DNA from: Bacteroidota bacterium
Lineage (GTDB): Bacteria; Bacteroidota; Ignavibacteria; Ignavibacteriales; Melioribacteraceae
DNA: 21,635 nt
Reading direction: 5' to 3'
NCBI GenBank assembly: GCA_023447335.1
Contig: JAEXOD010000224.1
Coordinates: 1-21,635, forward strand
Shown: piece after piece, positions 13,942 through 20,570 of the stretch
Layout of the letters: the number at the start of each line of letters is the position of its first letter
Position numbering within the stretch: the first letter of the stretch is position 1
Program-made: the position numbers and the translations under genes
Notes under the pieces: generated by a model
The model's database searches: none
Seen by the model: only the letters and a program-made list of their open reading frames with translations
What the model was told of the DNA's origin: nothing

Positions 13942-14643
13942 TTAAAGTTCGTTTTTTATTTTATTACGTTTCATATTTACTGCAAGAACAACAAGGCTAC
14001 TTGCCAAATCTTCATTTAGAATCGTTACGGATTCGGGCACTTTTAATTCTGAGTGAGTAAAATTCCAAATAGCATTAACTCCGGATTTAATTAATAAATC
14101 GGTCGTTTGTTGTGCCACATTTTCAGGAACACATAATACTCCTATGGTATTTTCTGTTAATGATGTAATTCGTGAAATTTCATCAAGCGAAAGAACGGGC
14201 TTATTGTGTATTAGTGTTCCTATTTTCTCATGGTCGTTATCGAAAGCAGCAATTATGTTAAAACCATGTTGTTCAAATCCGTTGTAACCTAATAAAGCAG
14301 AGCCTAAACTGCCTGCACCTATAATAATTACATTGGTGCTTTCCGATGATTTTACAAGTTTTTCAATGCCTTTAATAAGCTCGGGAATTGAAAAACCGAT
14401 TTTAGGTTTTCCTATAACGCCGGTATAAGCTAAGTCTTTTCTAACCATTATTGGGTCTAAATTCAATTCTTTAGCAATTTTTTCTGAAGAAACTACACTT
14501 CTGCCAATTGCGGTTAAATTCCATAAAATTCTTAGATATTTCGGAAACCGTCTGATAGTCGGAAGTCTTAACCCCTTTAAGCGAGTTTCTTTGTTTAACT
14601 CAATAGATTGTAATAATTCACTTTCGTTAAAATCTGTTTCCAT
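13942..14643 (-). CDS. rex: Redox-sensing transcriptional repressor Rex
   Basis: This 233-residue dimeric repressor releases DNA when NADH binds, so it derepresses reductant-disposal genes at high NADH/NAD+. Residues about 27-85 form the winged helix: PTIRRFPKYLRIL, VSSEKIAKEL, MVRKDLAYTGVIGKP. Residues about 100-205 form the Rossmann domain with IIGAGSLGSALLGYNGF, AFDNDHEKIG and VLCVPE. Length and motifs fit full-length Rex. An N-terminal extension of about 25 acidic residues precedes the winged helix. AGGT lies 7 bp before the start. It is the first gene of the hydrogenase operon, so Rex probably controls its own operon. The upstream TATCGATA repeats are possible operators, although they do not match the classic TTGTGA-N6-TCACAA box. 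Confidence 0.93.
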   Translation of the reverse strand: METDFNESELLQSIELNKETRLKGLRLPTIRRFPKYLRILWNLTAIGRSVVSSEKIAKELNLDPIMVRKDLAYTGVIGKPKIGFSIPELIKGIEKLVKSSESTNVIIIGAGSLGSALLGYNGFEQHGFNIIAAFDNDHEKIGTLIHNKPVLSLDEISRITSLTENTIGVLCVPENVAQQTTDLLIKSGVNAIWNFTHSELKVPESVTILNEDLASSLVVLAVNMKRNKIKNEL

Positions 14644-14673
14644 ATTATACCTATCATGAACCTAAAATATAAA

Positions 14674-14710
14674 TTGATAAAATTATATCGATAAAAAAAT
14701 ATCGATAAAA
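14674..14710. promoter_or_regulatory. Phased TATCGATA repeats in the rex leader
   Basis: Two palindromes TATCGATA (14686-14693 and 14700-14707) are exactly 14 bp apart. A related TTGATAAAA at 14674-14682 continues the series. They lie just downstream of the predicted start of the rex operon, the right place for a repressor roadblock. The bound factor is unknown; Rex itself is possible. Confidence 0.4.
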
Positions 14711-14717
14711 ATATACC

Positions 14718-14749
14718 GAAATATAACGGTTGGTTTGTAAAAATGCAAA
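14718..14749 (-). promoter_or_regulatory. Bacteroidota-type promoter of the rex-hydrogenase operon
   Basis: On the minus strand TTTG (14749-14746) and TATATTTC (14725-14718) are 20 bp apart, one base from the consensus TAnnTTTG. The predicted start near 14711 gives a leader of about 68 nt that contains the TATCGATA repeats. Confidence 0.4.
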
Positions 14750-14966
14750 TTATTTTTTTTGAGAATAATTAAAAATTTGTGTTTAAATGATTTGTGATAA
14801 TTTTTAGAGTAATTGATGTAATTAAATAGTAATTTGTTTAGTGTTATGTAAGAAAACAAAAAAACAGTAATAAAACGGTAATAATTATTTTTTATTCAAT
14901 TTGTTCTTTTTAGTATATCTTTATTTTTTTATTTTAGCTTAAATATAAATTAATAATTAAATAAAT

Positions 14967-15539
14967 ATGAAAAATTTTATTGTCGGTAAAGTTATCCCTT
15001 ATACACTAATTTTTGTAATCTTAATTTTAACTGCAATTCTAGTTGATTATATCTTTCATTTAGCCGGGTTAGTTTACTTGGGAAGATATTTGGGAATTTT
15101 CGGAACATCGTTGATATTGATCTCATTTTTATATTCATTAAGAAAAAGAAAATTTATACAAAGAGGTAAGATCAAGACCTTTTTGAATAATCATGAATTA
15201 CTTAGCTGGATTGGCGCATTATCTATTTTAGTTCATGCCGGAATACACTTTAATGCAATAATTCCTTGGCTTGCAGTATTTTCAATGTTAATAGTAGTTT
15301 CAAGCGGAATTACCGGAAAATACTTGCTTAGACAGGGAATGGAAGAATTAAAATACAAAGAGCTAAAAATAAAAGAGAGTGAGGGGAGAAGTTATGATGA
15401 GAATCAGCTAATTTATTTAGGTTTATTAGTAAAAAAGATGCAACAATGGCGAAAAATACATTTTCCCTTAACGGCAATTTTTATAACTCTTAGCATATTC
15501 CACATAATTTCTATATTAATTTATTGGAGTGGACTATGA
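14967..15539 (+). CDS. Di-heme b-type cytochrome-like membrane protein
   Basis: This 190-residue inner-membrane protein has about five hydrophobic segments (residues 10-31, 36-57, 78-96, 98-120 and 164-187). Two helices carry histidines with the H-x13-H spacing typical of b-type cytochromes: H76/H90 and H165/H179, enough to hold two stacked b hemes. H94 is also conserved-looking. A charged loop at about 122-160 separates the two heme helices. Together with the overlapping decaheme gene it probably forms a membrane module that passes electrons between the quinone pool and the periplasm; direction is unknown. The start has only A/T-rich sequence before it. The family resembles ferric-reductase or cytochrome b561-like anchors, but I cannot name one. 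Heme binding is inferred from spacing alone. Confidence 0.65.
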   Translation: MKNFIVGKVIPYTLIFVILILTAILVDYIFHLAGLVYLGRYLGIFGTSLILISFLYSLRKRKFIQRGKIKTFLNNHELLSWIGALSILVHAGIHFNAIIPWLAVFSMLIVVSSGITGKYLLRQGMEELKYKELKIKESEGRSYDENQLIYLGLLVKKMQQWRKIHFPLTAIFITLSIFHIISILIYWSGL

Positions 15540-16468
15540 AAACAGTTGTTTTTGCCGTATTCGTTACTATGGTTTTAGCATTAATATTAACTTTTAATTT
15601 CCCATACTATGCAATAAATCCGGGTAAAATTTCCGATTATCATAAAAAGTTGTTAAATAACTGTAATGATTGTCATAATCCATTTAATGGAAATCAAAAA
15701 AAATGTTTAAGTTGTCACAAACTAAATTCAATTGGTCAATTAGATAGTATTAACGTACAAAAAAGTTATTATAAGTTGAAAGTAGTAAAAGTACATCAAA
15801 ATTTAAATGACCAAATTTGTGAAAATTGTCATATTGAACATATTAATACACTTGAATCGAAAAAACATTTACAATTTGATCATAAATATATCAAGGCGGA
15901 TATTAGCAAAATATGTGAAAGCTGTCATGCATCGGATAAACCGAAAGACGATATTCATAAACTTATATCTCAGTGTAATACATGCCACACAATCAATACT
16001 TGGAAAATAGGAAAATTTGATCATAGTGAAAAGATAATTGAAAGTATAAAATGTAGTTTTTGTCATACAAATAATAAACCGGATGATTTGATACATAAAA
16101 AAGATGAAGATTGCAGTAAATGCCATTCAACAAAAGAATGGAAACCGTCAAACTTTGATCATGATAGATATTTTGTTTTTGATGAAGATCATCCAAAGGA
16201 ATGCGTTAATTGTCATACCGATAAAAATACTTATAAAATATATACATGTTATAACTGTCACGAACATAATAAATCCAAAATGATTGCAGAGCATGCCGAA
16301 GAAGGAATAAATAATATTGATAAATGTAGGAATTGCCACAGTACCGGTAACAAACACGATGCGAACAATCAAAATAGTGAATTCAAAAAGCATGACCATG
16401 AAAGGGGACATGACAACGAATCAAAGGAGAGAGGTTCAGAAAAAAAACATAAAGAAAATGATGATTAG
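15536..16468 (+). CDS. Membrane-anchored decaheme c-type cytochrome
   Basis: This 310-residue protein has an N-terminal hydrophobic segment (residues 3-22) acting as anchor or signal, followed by ten CxxCH heme-binding motifs between about residue 43 and 268 (CNDCH, CLSCH, CENCH, CESCH, CNTCH, CSFCH, CSKCH, CVNCH, CYNCH, CRNCH). Recurring FDH segments before heme motifs probably supply distal histidine ligands, as in c3/c7-type multiheme cytochromes. The C-terminal ~40 residues are very rich in His, Lys, Glu and Asp and heme-free. It should sit on the periplasmic side and carry electrons over distance. The start at 15536 (ATG, GGAG upstream) overlaps the TGA of the cytochrome b gene as ATGA; a TTG frame start at 15524 is unlikely. 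The terminal acceptor or donor is unknown. Confidence 0.85.
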   Translation: MKTVVFAVFVTMVLALILTFNFPYYAINPGKISDYHKKLLNNCNDCHNPFNGNQKKCLSCHKLNSIGQLDSINVQKSYYKLKVVKVHQNLNDQICENCHIEHINTLESKKHLQFDHKYIKADISKICESCHASDKPKDDIHKLISQCNTCHTINTWKIGKFDHSEKIIESIKCSFCHTNNKPDDLIHKKDEDCSKCHSTKEWKPSNFDHDRYFVFDEDHPKECVNCHTDKNTYKIYTCYNCHEHNKSKMIAEHAEEGINNIDKCRNCHSTGNKHDANNQNSEFKKHDHERGHDNESKERGSEKKHKENDD

Positions 16469-16487
16469 GAAGAACTAAATTTTAAAC

Positions 16488-17411
16488 CTAATCAAGTTCT
16501 CCCATTGGGTCAACATGAACAATTACGGAAGTACTTTCGCCAAATTCTTTGCGAATTTTATTTTCCACAGTATCTGCAATACGATGAGCTTCAACAACCG
16601 TAAGATGCCTTTCTACTTCAATATGCATATCAATTGCCCAATACCCGCCAATTTTACGGGTTCGAAGGCGATGAGGATTAAAGGCACCGTCAACAGTTTT
16701 TACATGATCCATAATAAGTGCCTTTTCACTTATAGGAAGAGAAACTTCTAAAAGTTCTTGTATATTAAATATGGTGATATCATAAGCTACTTTAAATATA
16801 AAAAAACTTACAACAACAGCGGCTAATGGGTCTAGTATAGCAAATTTTGCACCTAGCAAAACAGCTCCGCCTATACCAAAAAAAGTACCTATAGAAGAGA
16901 ACGCATCTGAACGGTGATGCCAAGCATTTGCAATTACGGCGCTACTGTTAATTTTTTTTCCGATTATCACTTGGTAACGATATAACCACTCTTTCACAAT
17001 AATAGACAATAATGCGGCAATAAGAGGAAGTAATCCCGGTGACTCTAACTTTCCTCCGTGTATCGCAAAAAGAACATTTTTCAAACCACTATAAAAAATT
17101 CCCATTGCAACTAATAGAAGCGCAAGACCGACCAAAAAACCGGCGAGAGTTTCAAATTTACCGTGACCGTAATCATGGTTATCATCTATCGGCTTTTTAA
17201 CAATTTTAAAACTAAAAATTACAACTACATCAGTTGCAAAATCGCTAAGAGAGTGAACTGCATCGGCAACCATTGCGGCAGAGTTGCCAAAAATACCTGC
17301 GAAAAATTTTAATAAAGTAAGAATGCTGTTAAATATTAGACCAATCCAAGTTATTTTAGTAGCTAAATTAGCTCGTTCATTAACTTCAGTAATAGATTTT
17401 GGGGTTTCCAT
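16488..17411 (-). CDS. Cation diffusion facilitator (CDF) metal transporter
   Basis: This 307-residue inner-membrane antiporter of the CDF family exports Zn(II) or a related divalent metal in exchange for protons. It has about six membrane segments. Metal site A is built by H53-xxx-D57 in segment 2 (DAVHSLSD) and H165-xxx-D169 in segment 5 (NAWHHRSD). The HD/HD set suggests zinc-type specificity rather than the DD/HD set of FieF. Other family marks are D-DYGHGKFETLAG at about 77-91 and DPLAA after segment 5. The C-terminal ~90 residues form the cytoplasmic dimerisation domain with RKIGGYWAIDMHIEV and a conserved HVDP near the end. It starts 10 bp after the pseudophosphatase gene and is probably cotranscribed with it. 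It is convergent with the decaheme gene, 19 bp apart. Confidence 0.85.
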   Translation of the reverse strand: METPKSITEVNERANLATKITWIGLIFNSILTLLKFFAGIFGNSAAMVADAVHSLSDFATDVVVIFSFKIVKKPIDDNHDYGHGKFETLAGFLVGLALLLVAMGIFYSGLKNVLFAIHGGKLESPGLLPLIAALLSIIVKEWLYRYQVIIGKKINSSAVIANAWHHRSDAFSSIGTFFGIGGAVLLGAKFAILDPLAAVVVSFFIFKVAYDITIFNIQELLEVSLPISEKALIMDHVKTVDGAFNPHRLRTRKIGGYWAIDMHIEVERHLTVVEAHRIADTVENKIRKEFGESTSVIVHVDPMGELD

Positions 17412-17421
17412 AAATTACCAT

Positions 17422-19086
17422 TTATTTGTCTTTTATTTTTATGGTCATAATAGATAAGTTACCGGGTTGTTCGTAACCTTTGCAGTATTCATCAATGTTT
17501 TTAATAAAAATATTAATTAGATGTTCAGCCGGTTTTAACCAATTTTTTAATGCTACCTCTTCAAATTTTATCGGAGCAAATTTCTCGTTCCTTAATCCGG
17601 TTAAGTCGATCATAGCATTTGAAGTAATAATAAACATGTCATTCTTTTTAAGCTTAATTCTTTCTGCAGTATAAGTTTTTTCTTCTGCCGGAACACCTAA
17701 AGGTGCAGCAAATGGGTCTAAATATCTAAGCTTACCGCTTCGAACCATTATGGCATATTTAATACCCGTATTTATATAGAAAAATTCTTTTGTAGTAATG
17801 TTATAAGTTCCGCAAACTAGCTGTATGGTGCCTTCTTTTGAATCTTCTTTTTGCATGAACTCGTCAATATGTTTAATAAAAGATTCTATTGGTTGATTTA
17901 ATTTAGCATAAGATTCGAATGCCGATTCAAGTTTATTGTAAATTAATTGAGTTTTTAGTCCTTTTATTTGCGAAGTTGCTAATACAAAATATAATACCTC
18001 TTCATTATAAAAATATGCATTATAATAATCTGTATAACTTTTTTTTGCAGGAAGATATGTACAAAAAACGTCCCCCTTTTTAATTTTTGGTAAAGGTTTA
18101 GGAATTAAAAATTTATAAACGTTTTGTACAATATCTGCTTCTTTTTCAAGTTTAAATTTTTCAGCGGCGTCTTTCATGAAATTGATGTTTTCAACCGAAT
18201 TAATTAAAATTCCCGATAGCCCTTCTAGATACTCAATATCATATTTATTAAAATCATCTTCGTTCAATTTTGAGCTAATAAGTAATAAGCCCCTTGTCTC
18301 GTTTTTTTCGTTAAGGGGAACAATTAATCCAATCCCTTCTTCAAAAAGAGTTTTAAATCTTTTTTTAAGATCTTTTCCTTTCAAAGTAAATTCAATATCT
18401 CTATACTTGTATTCTTTAAGTAACTCGGTAATATCAAGTTTAAATTTATTATCCATAAGAAAAAGATCGTCTTCGGTAAAAATTAAAGTTGCATATTTAA
18501 GCCCGTTAAAACGAGCACTAATTGAATAAGCAAAAAGCTTATTAATTAACTCAATATCAGAAAGTCGGCTAAATTGTTTGCTTAAATCTAGCAAAAGATG
18601 AAGATGTTCGGTATTATCTACATTGTTGTTTTTTACCTTTTTAAGTTCAGTTTCAACATTCTTGAAGTAATAAAAAATTGCACCGTAACTTAAAATATTA
18701 ACCACTAATTTTTTATCTTTTAAATTAATTATATCTTGTCTATCAATAAAAATTTTCCCCATTAATATATCGCCGAATTTAATATCATAGGCAAAACGAA
18801 GACCTTTTTTTTCTAAAAACTCTTTTAATTCAGGAGTCATTAGTAAGTCATCTTTAATTTTGGCAATAGGAAATTCAGTATTGGGGAAGCCTTTTGCGAA
18901 AGGAATATTCCAACCGTCAACAGTACGGATAATCATCATTCCTTTTAATGCTCTATTTTTTTTAATACAAAGCTCAAACATAAACTCGGAAACAGTATCA
19001 ATATTTTCGCCGGAGTTTAGAATTCCGTTAAAAGTAGTAAAAACCGAAAATGCGTCTAATTTGTCAATATCATATTCTTTTGCCAT
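17422..19086 (-). CDS. GAF-like sensor with degenerate SpoIIE/PP2C domain (probable pseudophosphatase)
   Basis: This is a 554-residue cytoplasmic protein. Residues about 10-150 and 165-300 look like two GAF-type alpha/beta sensor domains, linked by a short helix. From about residue 335 the C-terminal part aligns by eye with SpoIIE-type phosphatases: KKGDVFCTYLPAKK, a YTDYYNAYF segment where vGGDyyD is expected, FVLATSQIKG for the iaDvsGkG motif, FIITSNAMIDL for lfTDGxxEa, and GNLSIMTI for DDiTvlvv. Of the metal-binding aspartates only the first (about D353) remains; the others are T, N and GN. It is therefore probably catalytically dead and may act as a scaffold, sensor or competitor. AAAGGGA lies close upstream of the start. 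It is the first gene of a pair with the CDF transporter. Confidence 0.7.
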   Translation of the reverse strand: MAKEYDIDKLDAFSVFTTFNGILNSGENIDTVSEFMFELCIKKNRALKGMMIIRTVDGWNIPFAKGFPNTEFPIAKIKDDLLMTPELKEFLEKKGLRFAYDIKFGDILMGKIFIDRQDIINLKDKKLVVNILSYGAIFYYFKNVETELKKVKNNNVDNTEHLHLLLDLSKQFSRLSDIELINKLFAYSISARFNGLKYATLIFTEDDLFLMDNKFKLDITELLKEYKYRDIEFTLKGKDLKKRFKTLFEEGIGLIVPLNEKNETRGLLLISSKLNEDDFNKYDIEYLEGLSGILINSVENINFMKDAAEKFKLEKEADIVQNVYKFLIPKPLPKIKKGDVFCTYLPAKKSYTDYYNAYFYNEEVLYFVLATSQIKGLKTQLIYNKLESAFESYAKLNQPIESFIKHIDEFMQKEDSKEGTIQLVCGTYNITTKEFFYINTGIKYAIMVRSGKLRYLDPFAAPLGVPAEEKTYTAERIKLKKNDMFIITSNAMIDLTGLRNEKFAPIKFEEVALKNWLKPAEHLINIFIKNIDEYCKGYEQPGNLSIMTIKIKDK

Positions 19087-19174
19087 TAAATCCCTTTAGA
19101 TTAAATAGAAATAATTAAAAAATCATTAATTAGTAATTAAAATTGAATGTCTTTTCCCTAAAGATAAAGCCGAG

Positions 19175-19196
19175 ATATTTGCATATTAGCAAATAT
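19175..19196. promoter_or_regulatory. Inverted repeat upstream of the pseudophosphatase gene
   Basis: ATATTTGC (19175-19182) and GCAAATAT (19189-19196) are a perfect 8-bp inverted repeat with a 6-bp spacer. On the minus strand the right arm reads TATATTTG (19197-19190), a perfect TAnnTTTG -7 box, although no -33 TTTG is correctly placed. No U-tract follows, so an operator is more likely than a terminator. Confidence 0.35.
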
Positions 19197-19243
19197 ATAA
19201 TATAACAAATATAAAAAAAATAAATATAAAAAATTTAATTTTT

Positions 19244-20524
19244 TTAGATTAAATCAACAAATGAGCTATAATCCGGTTGAAATAAACGTTTATAATTTCT
19301 TAAGGCAAAACCATCAGTCATTCCGGCAATATAGTCGCATAGTATTCGGATTTTATCGATTTGCTCCGGTTGAGATTTAACTAATCTATCATTAAACTCA
19401 GGAAGTAATTTAAGAAGTTTTCCTTCAGTAATATAGTTTTTTTCAAAGGCTTCAAAAAGTTTTTCTATTAAATATGATGCCTTGTGTTCCATTTGATGTA
19501 ATTGTGATGTGCGAAAAACAATATCAACTGAAAGTTTCTTAAATAATTCTAATTTGTCAGTTATATTCTTATCGATAACAAGCTTATATTTATATCTATT
19601 TGTTAACTCGTCCATAAAAGTTGAACGTTTTGTAACAGTGCACGAAGAAATGAAAGTACCTATTAAGGCGCTTAATTTTTTCTTATAAGTATCATTTTTA
19701 ATCCATTCGGCTAAATCACTTAAAAATTCTTCTTGTCTTAAAGATAAATCTTCGGCATATGTGTTTCCCCATTTTAATAGTGAGGAATAATTTATAAACC
19801 CGCCCATTATACTATCAATAAGATCGTTTATTGCATAAGCGGTATCATCGGCAAAATCCATTATTTGGCATTCGATGCTCCTAAATAAATTTAACTCCTT
19901 TTCACTTTTAATGAAACTGCGATAATCTAAATCATTGAATACAAAATCTAAGTATGTACTTTGAAAATCATAAATAAAGTGATGATCTTTTGCGGTAGAA
20001 TTAGAATACAATGTTTTATATTTCAGAATACTATCAATAAAAGCACGAGTAGGATTCATCCCTCGTTGCTTCTTATCATCTCTAAAAAATGTTTCGGTAA
20101 TTAGGCGTAAAGTTTGTGCATTTCCTTCAAACCCGCCGTATGGTTTCATAAGCTTATGTAAAATTCTTTCACCGCCGTGACCAAAAGGCGAATGACCTAG
20201 ATCATGAGCTAAACAAGCAGCCTCAATTAAATCCTCATCAAGATAATACTCGTTATTAAAAATATCAGTTTGTTTAGTATTTAAAAAATAACAAATCGCT
20301 CTTCCTATTTGAGCAACCTCAATAGAATGAGTAAGACGAGTTCTATAAAAATCATATTCACCGGGCAAAAAAACCTGAGTTTTACCTTGTAACCTTCTAA
20401 ATTCACTTGAGTGGATTATTCGGTCTCTATCGATCTGAAAAGCAGTTCTATATTCGTTTTCACGTGGACTATCTTTTAGTCTCTTGGTATCAAATTCGGT
20501 ATAAAAAGTGTTATTGCCAAACAT
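19244..20524 (-). CDS. dgt: dGTPase-like HD-domain dNTP triphosphohydrolase
   Basis: This 426-residue cytoplasmic enzyme is predicted to hydrolyse dGTP (or other dNTPs) to the nucleoside and triphosphate. The family marks are clear: an early SEFRRLQGKTQVF substrate-site motif, RTRLTH66SIEVAQIGR, the HD pair in ACLAH107D108LGHSPFGHGGE, and MDFADDTAYAINDLID, which supplies the last metal-binding aspartate. The length is shorter than E. coli Dgt (505) and fits the shorter dGTPase-like subfamily, whose substrate preference varies and which may need allosteric dNTP activation. It starts 46 bp after the DUF5916-type gene on the same strand, with a weak GGGAA before the ATG; cotranscription is possible but not certain. 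Confidence 0.87.
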   Translation of the reverse strand: MFGNNTFYTEFDTKRLKDSPRENEYRTAFQIDRDRIIHSSEFRRLQGKTQVFLPGEYDFYRTRLTHSIEVAQIGRAICYFLNTKQTDIFNNEYYLDEDLIEAACLAHDLGHSPFGHGGERILHKLMKPYGGFEGNAQTLRLITETFFRDDKKQRGMNPTRAFIDSILKYKTLYSNSTAKDHHFIYDFQSTYLDFVFNDLDYRSFIKSEKELNLFRSIECQIMDFADDTAYAINDLIDSIMGGFINYSSLLKWGNTYAEDLSLRQEEFLSDLAEWIKNDTYKKKLSALIGTFISSCTVTKRSTFMDELTNRYKYKLVIDKNITDKLELFKKLSVDIVFRTSQLHQMEHKASYLIEKLFEAFEKNYITEGKLLKLLPEFNDRLVKSQPEQIDKIRILCDYIAGMTDGFALRNYKRLFQPDYSSFVDLI

Positions 20525-20570
20525 TCGGAATTCCCGATAAGTTAAATTTAAGAATTAATTAATATACAAA

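Larger units (their letters stand above)
14644..14966. other. Divergent intergenic region, rex operon / cytochrome pair
   Basis: No gene is visible in these 323 bp. The rex-proximal third holds the predicted promoter and TATCGATA repeats. The rest is A+T-rich, with ATTTGTGATAA at 14790-14800 (similar to a stretch at 8831-8841) and two tandem C(A/G)GTAATAA boxes near 14865-14883. No clear promoter for the cytochrome genes was found. Confidence 0.5.

Noticed and set aside
14790..14800. ATTTGTGATAA as a Rex box near the cytochrome genes
   Set aside because: It contains only one TTGTGA half; the expected TCACAA half at the correct spacing is missing.
15524..15535. A TTG start four codons upstream for the decaheme cytochrome
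   Set aside because: The GGAG ribosome binding site lies inside this stretch, and ATGA coupling at 15536 is the usual arrangement.
16463..16500. Two interleaved inverted repeats (GATTAGG/CCTAATC and AGAACT/AGTTCT) that could form a pseudoknot between the convergent decaheme and CDF genes
   Set aside because: The arms are short and largely inside the two coding ends, with no U-tract or other RNA signature. They are likely coincidental.
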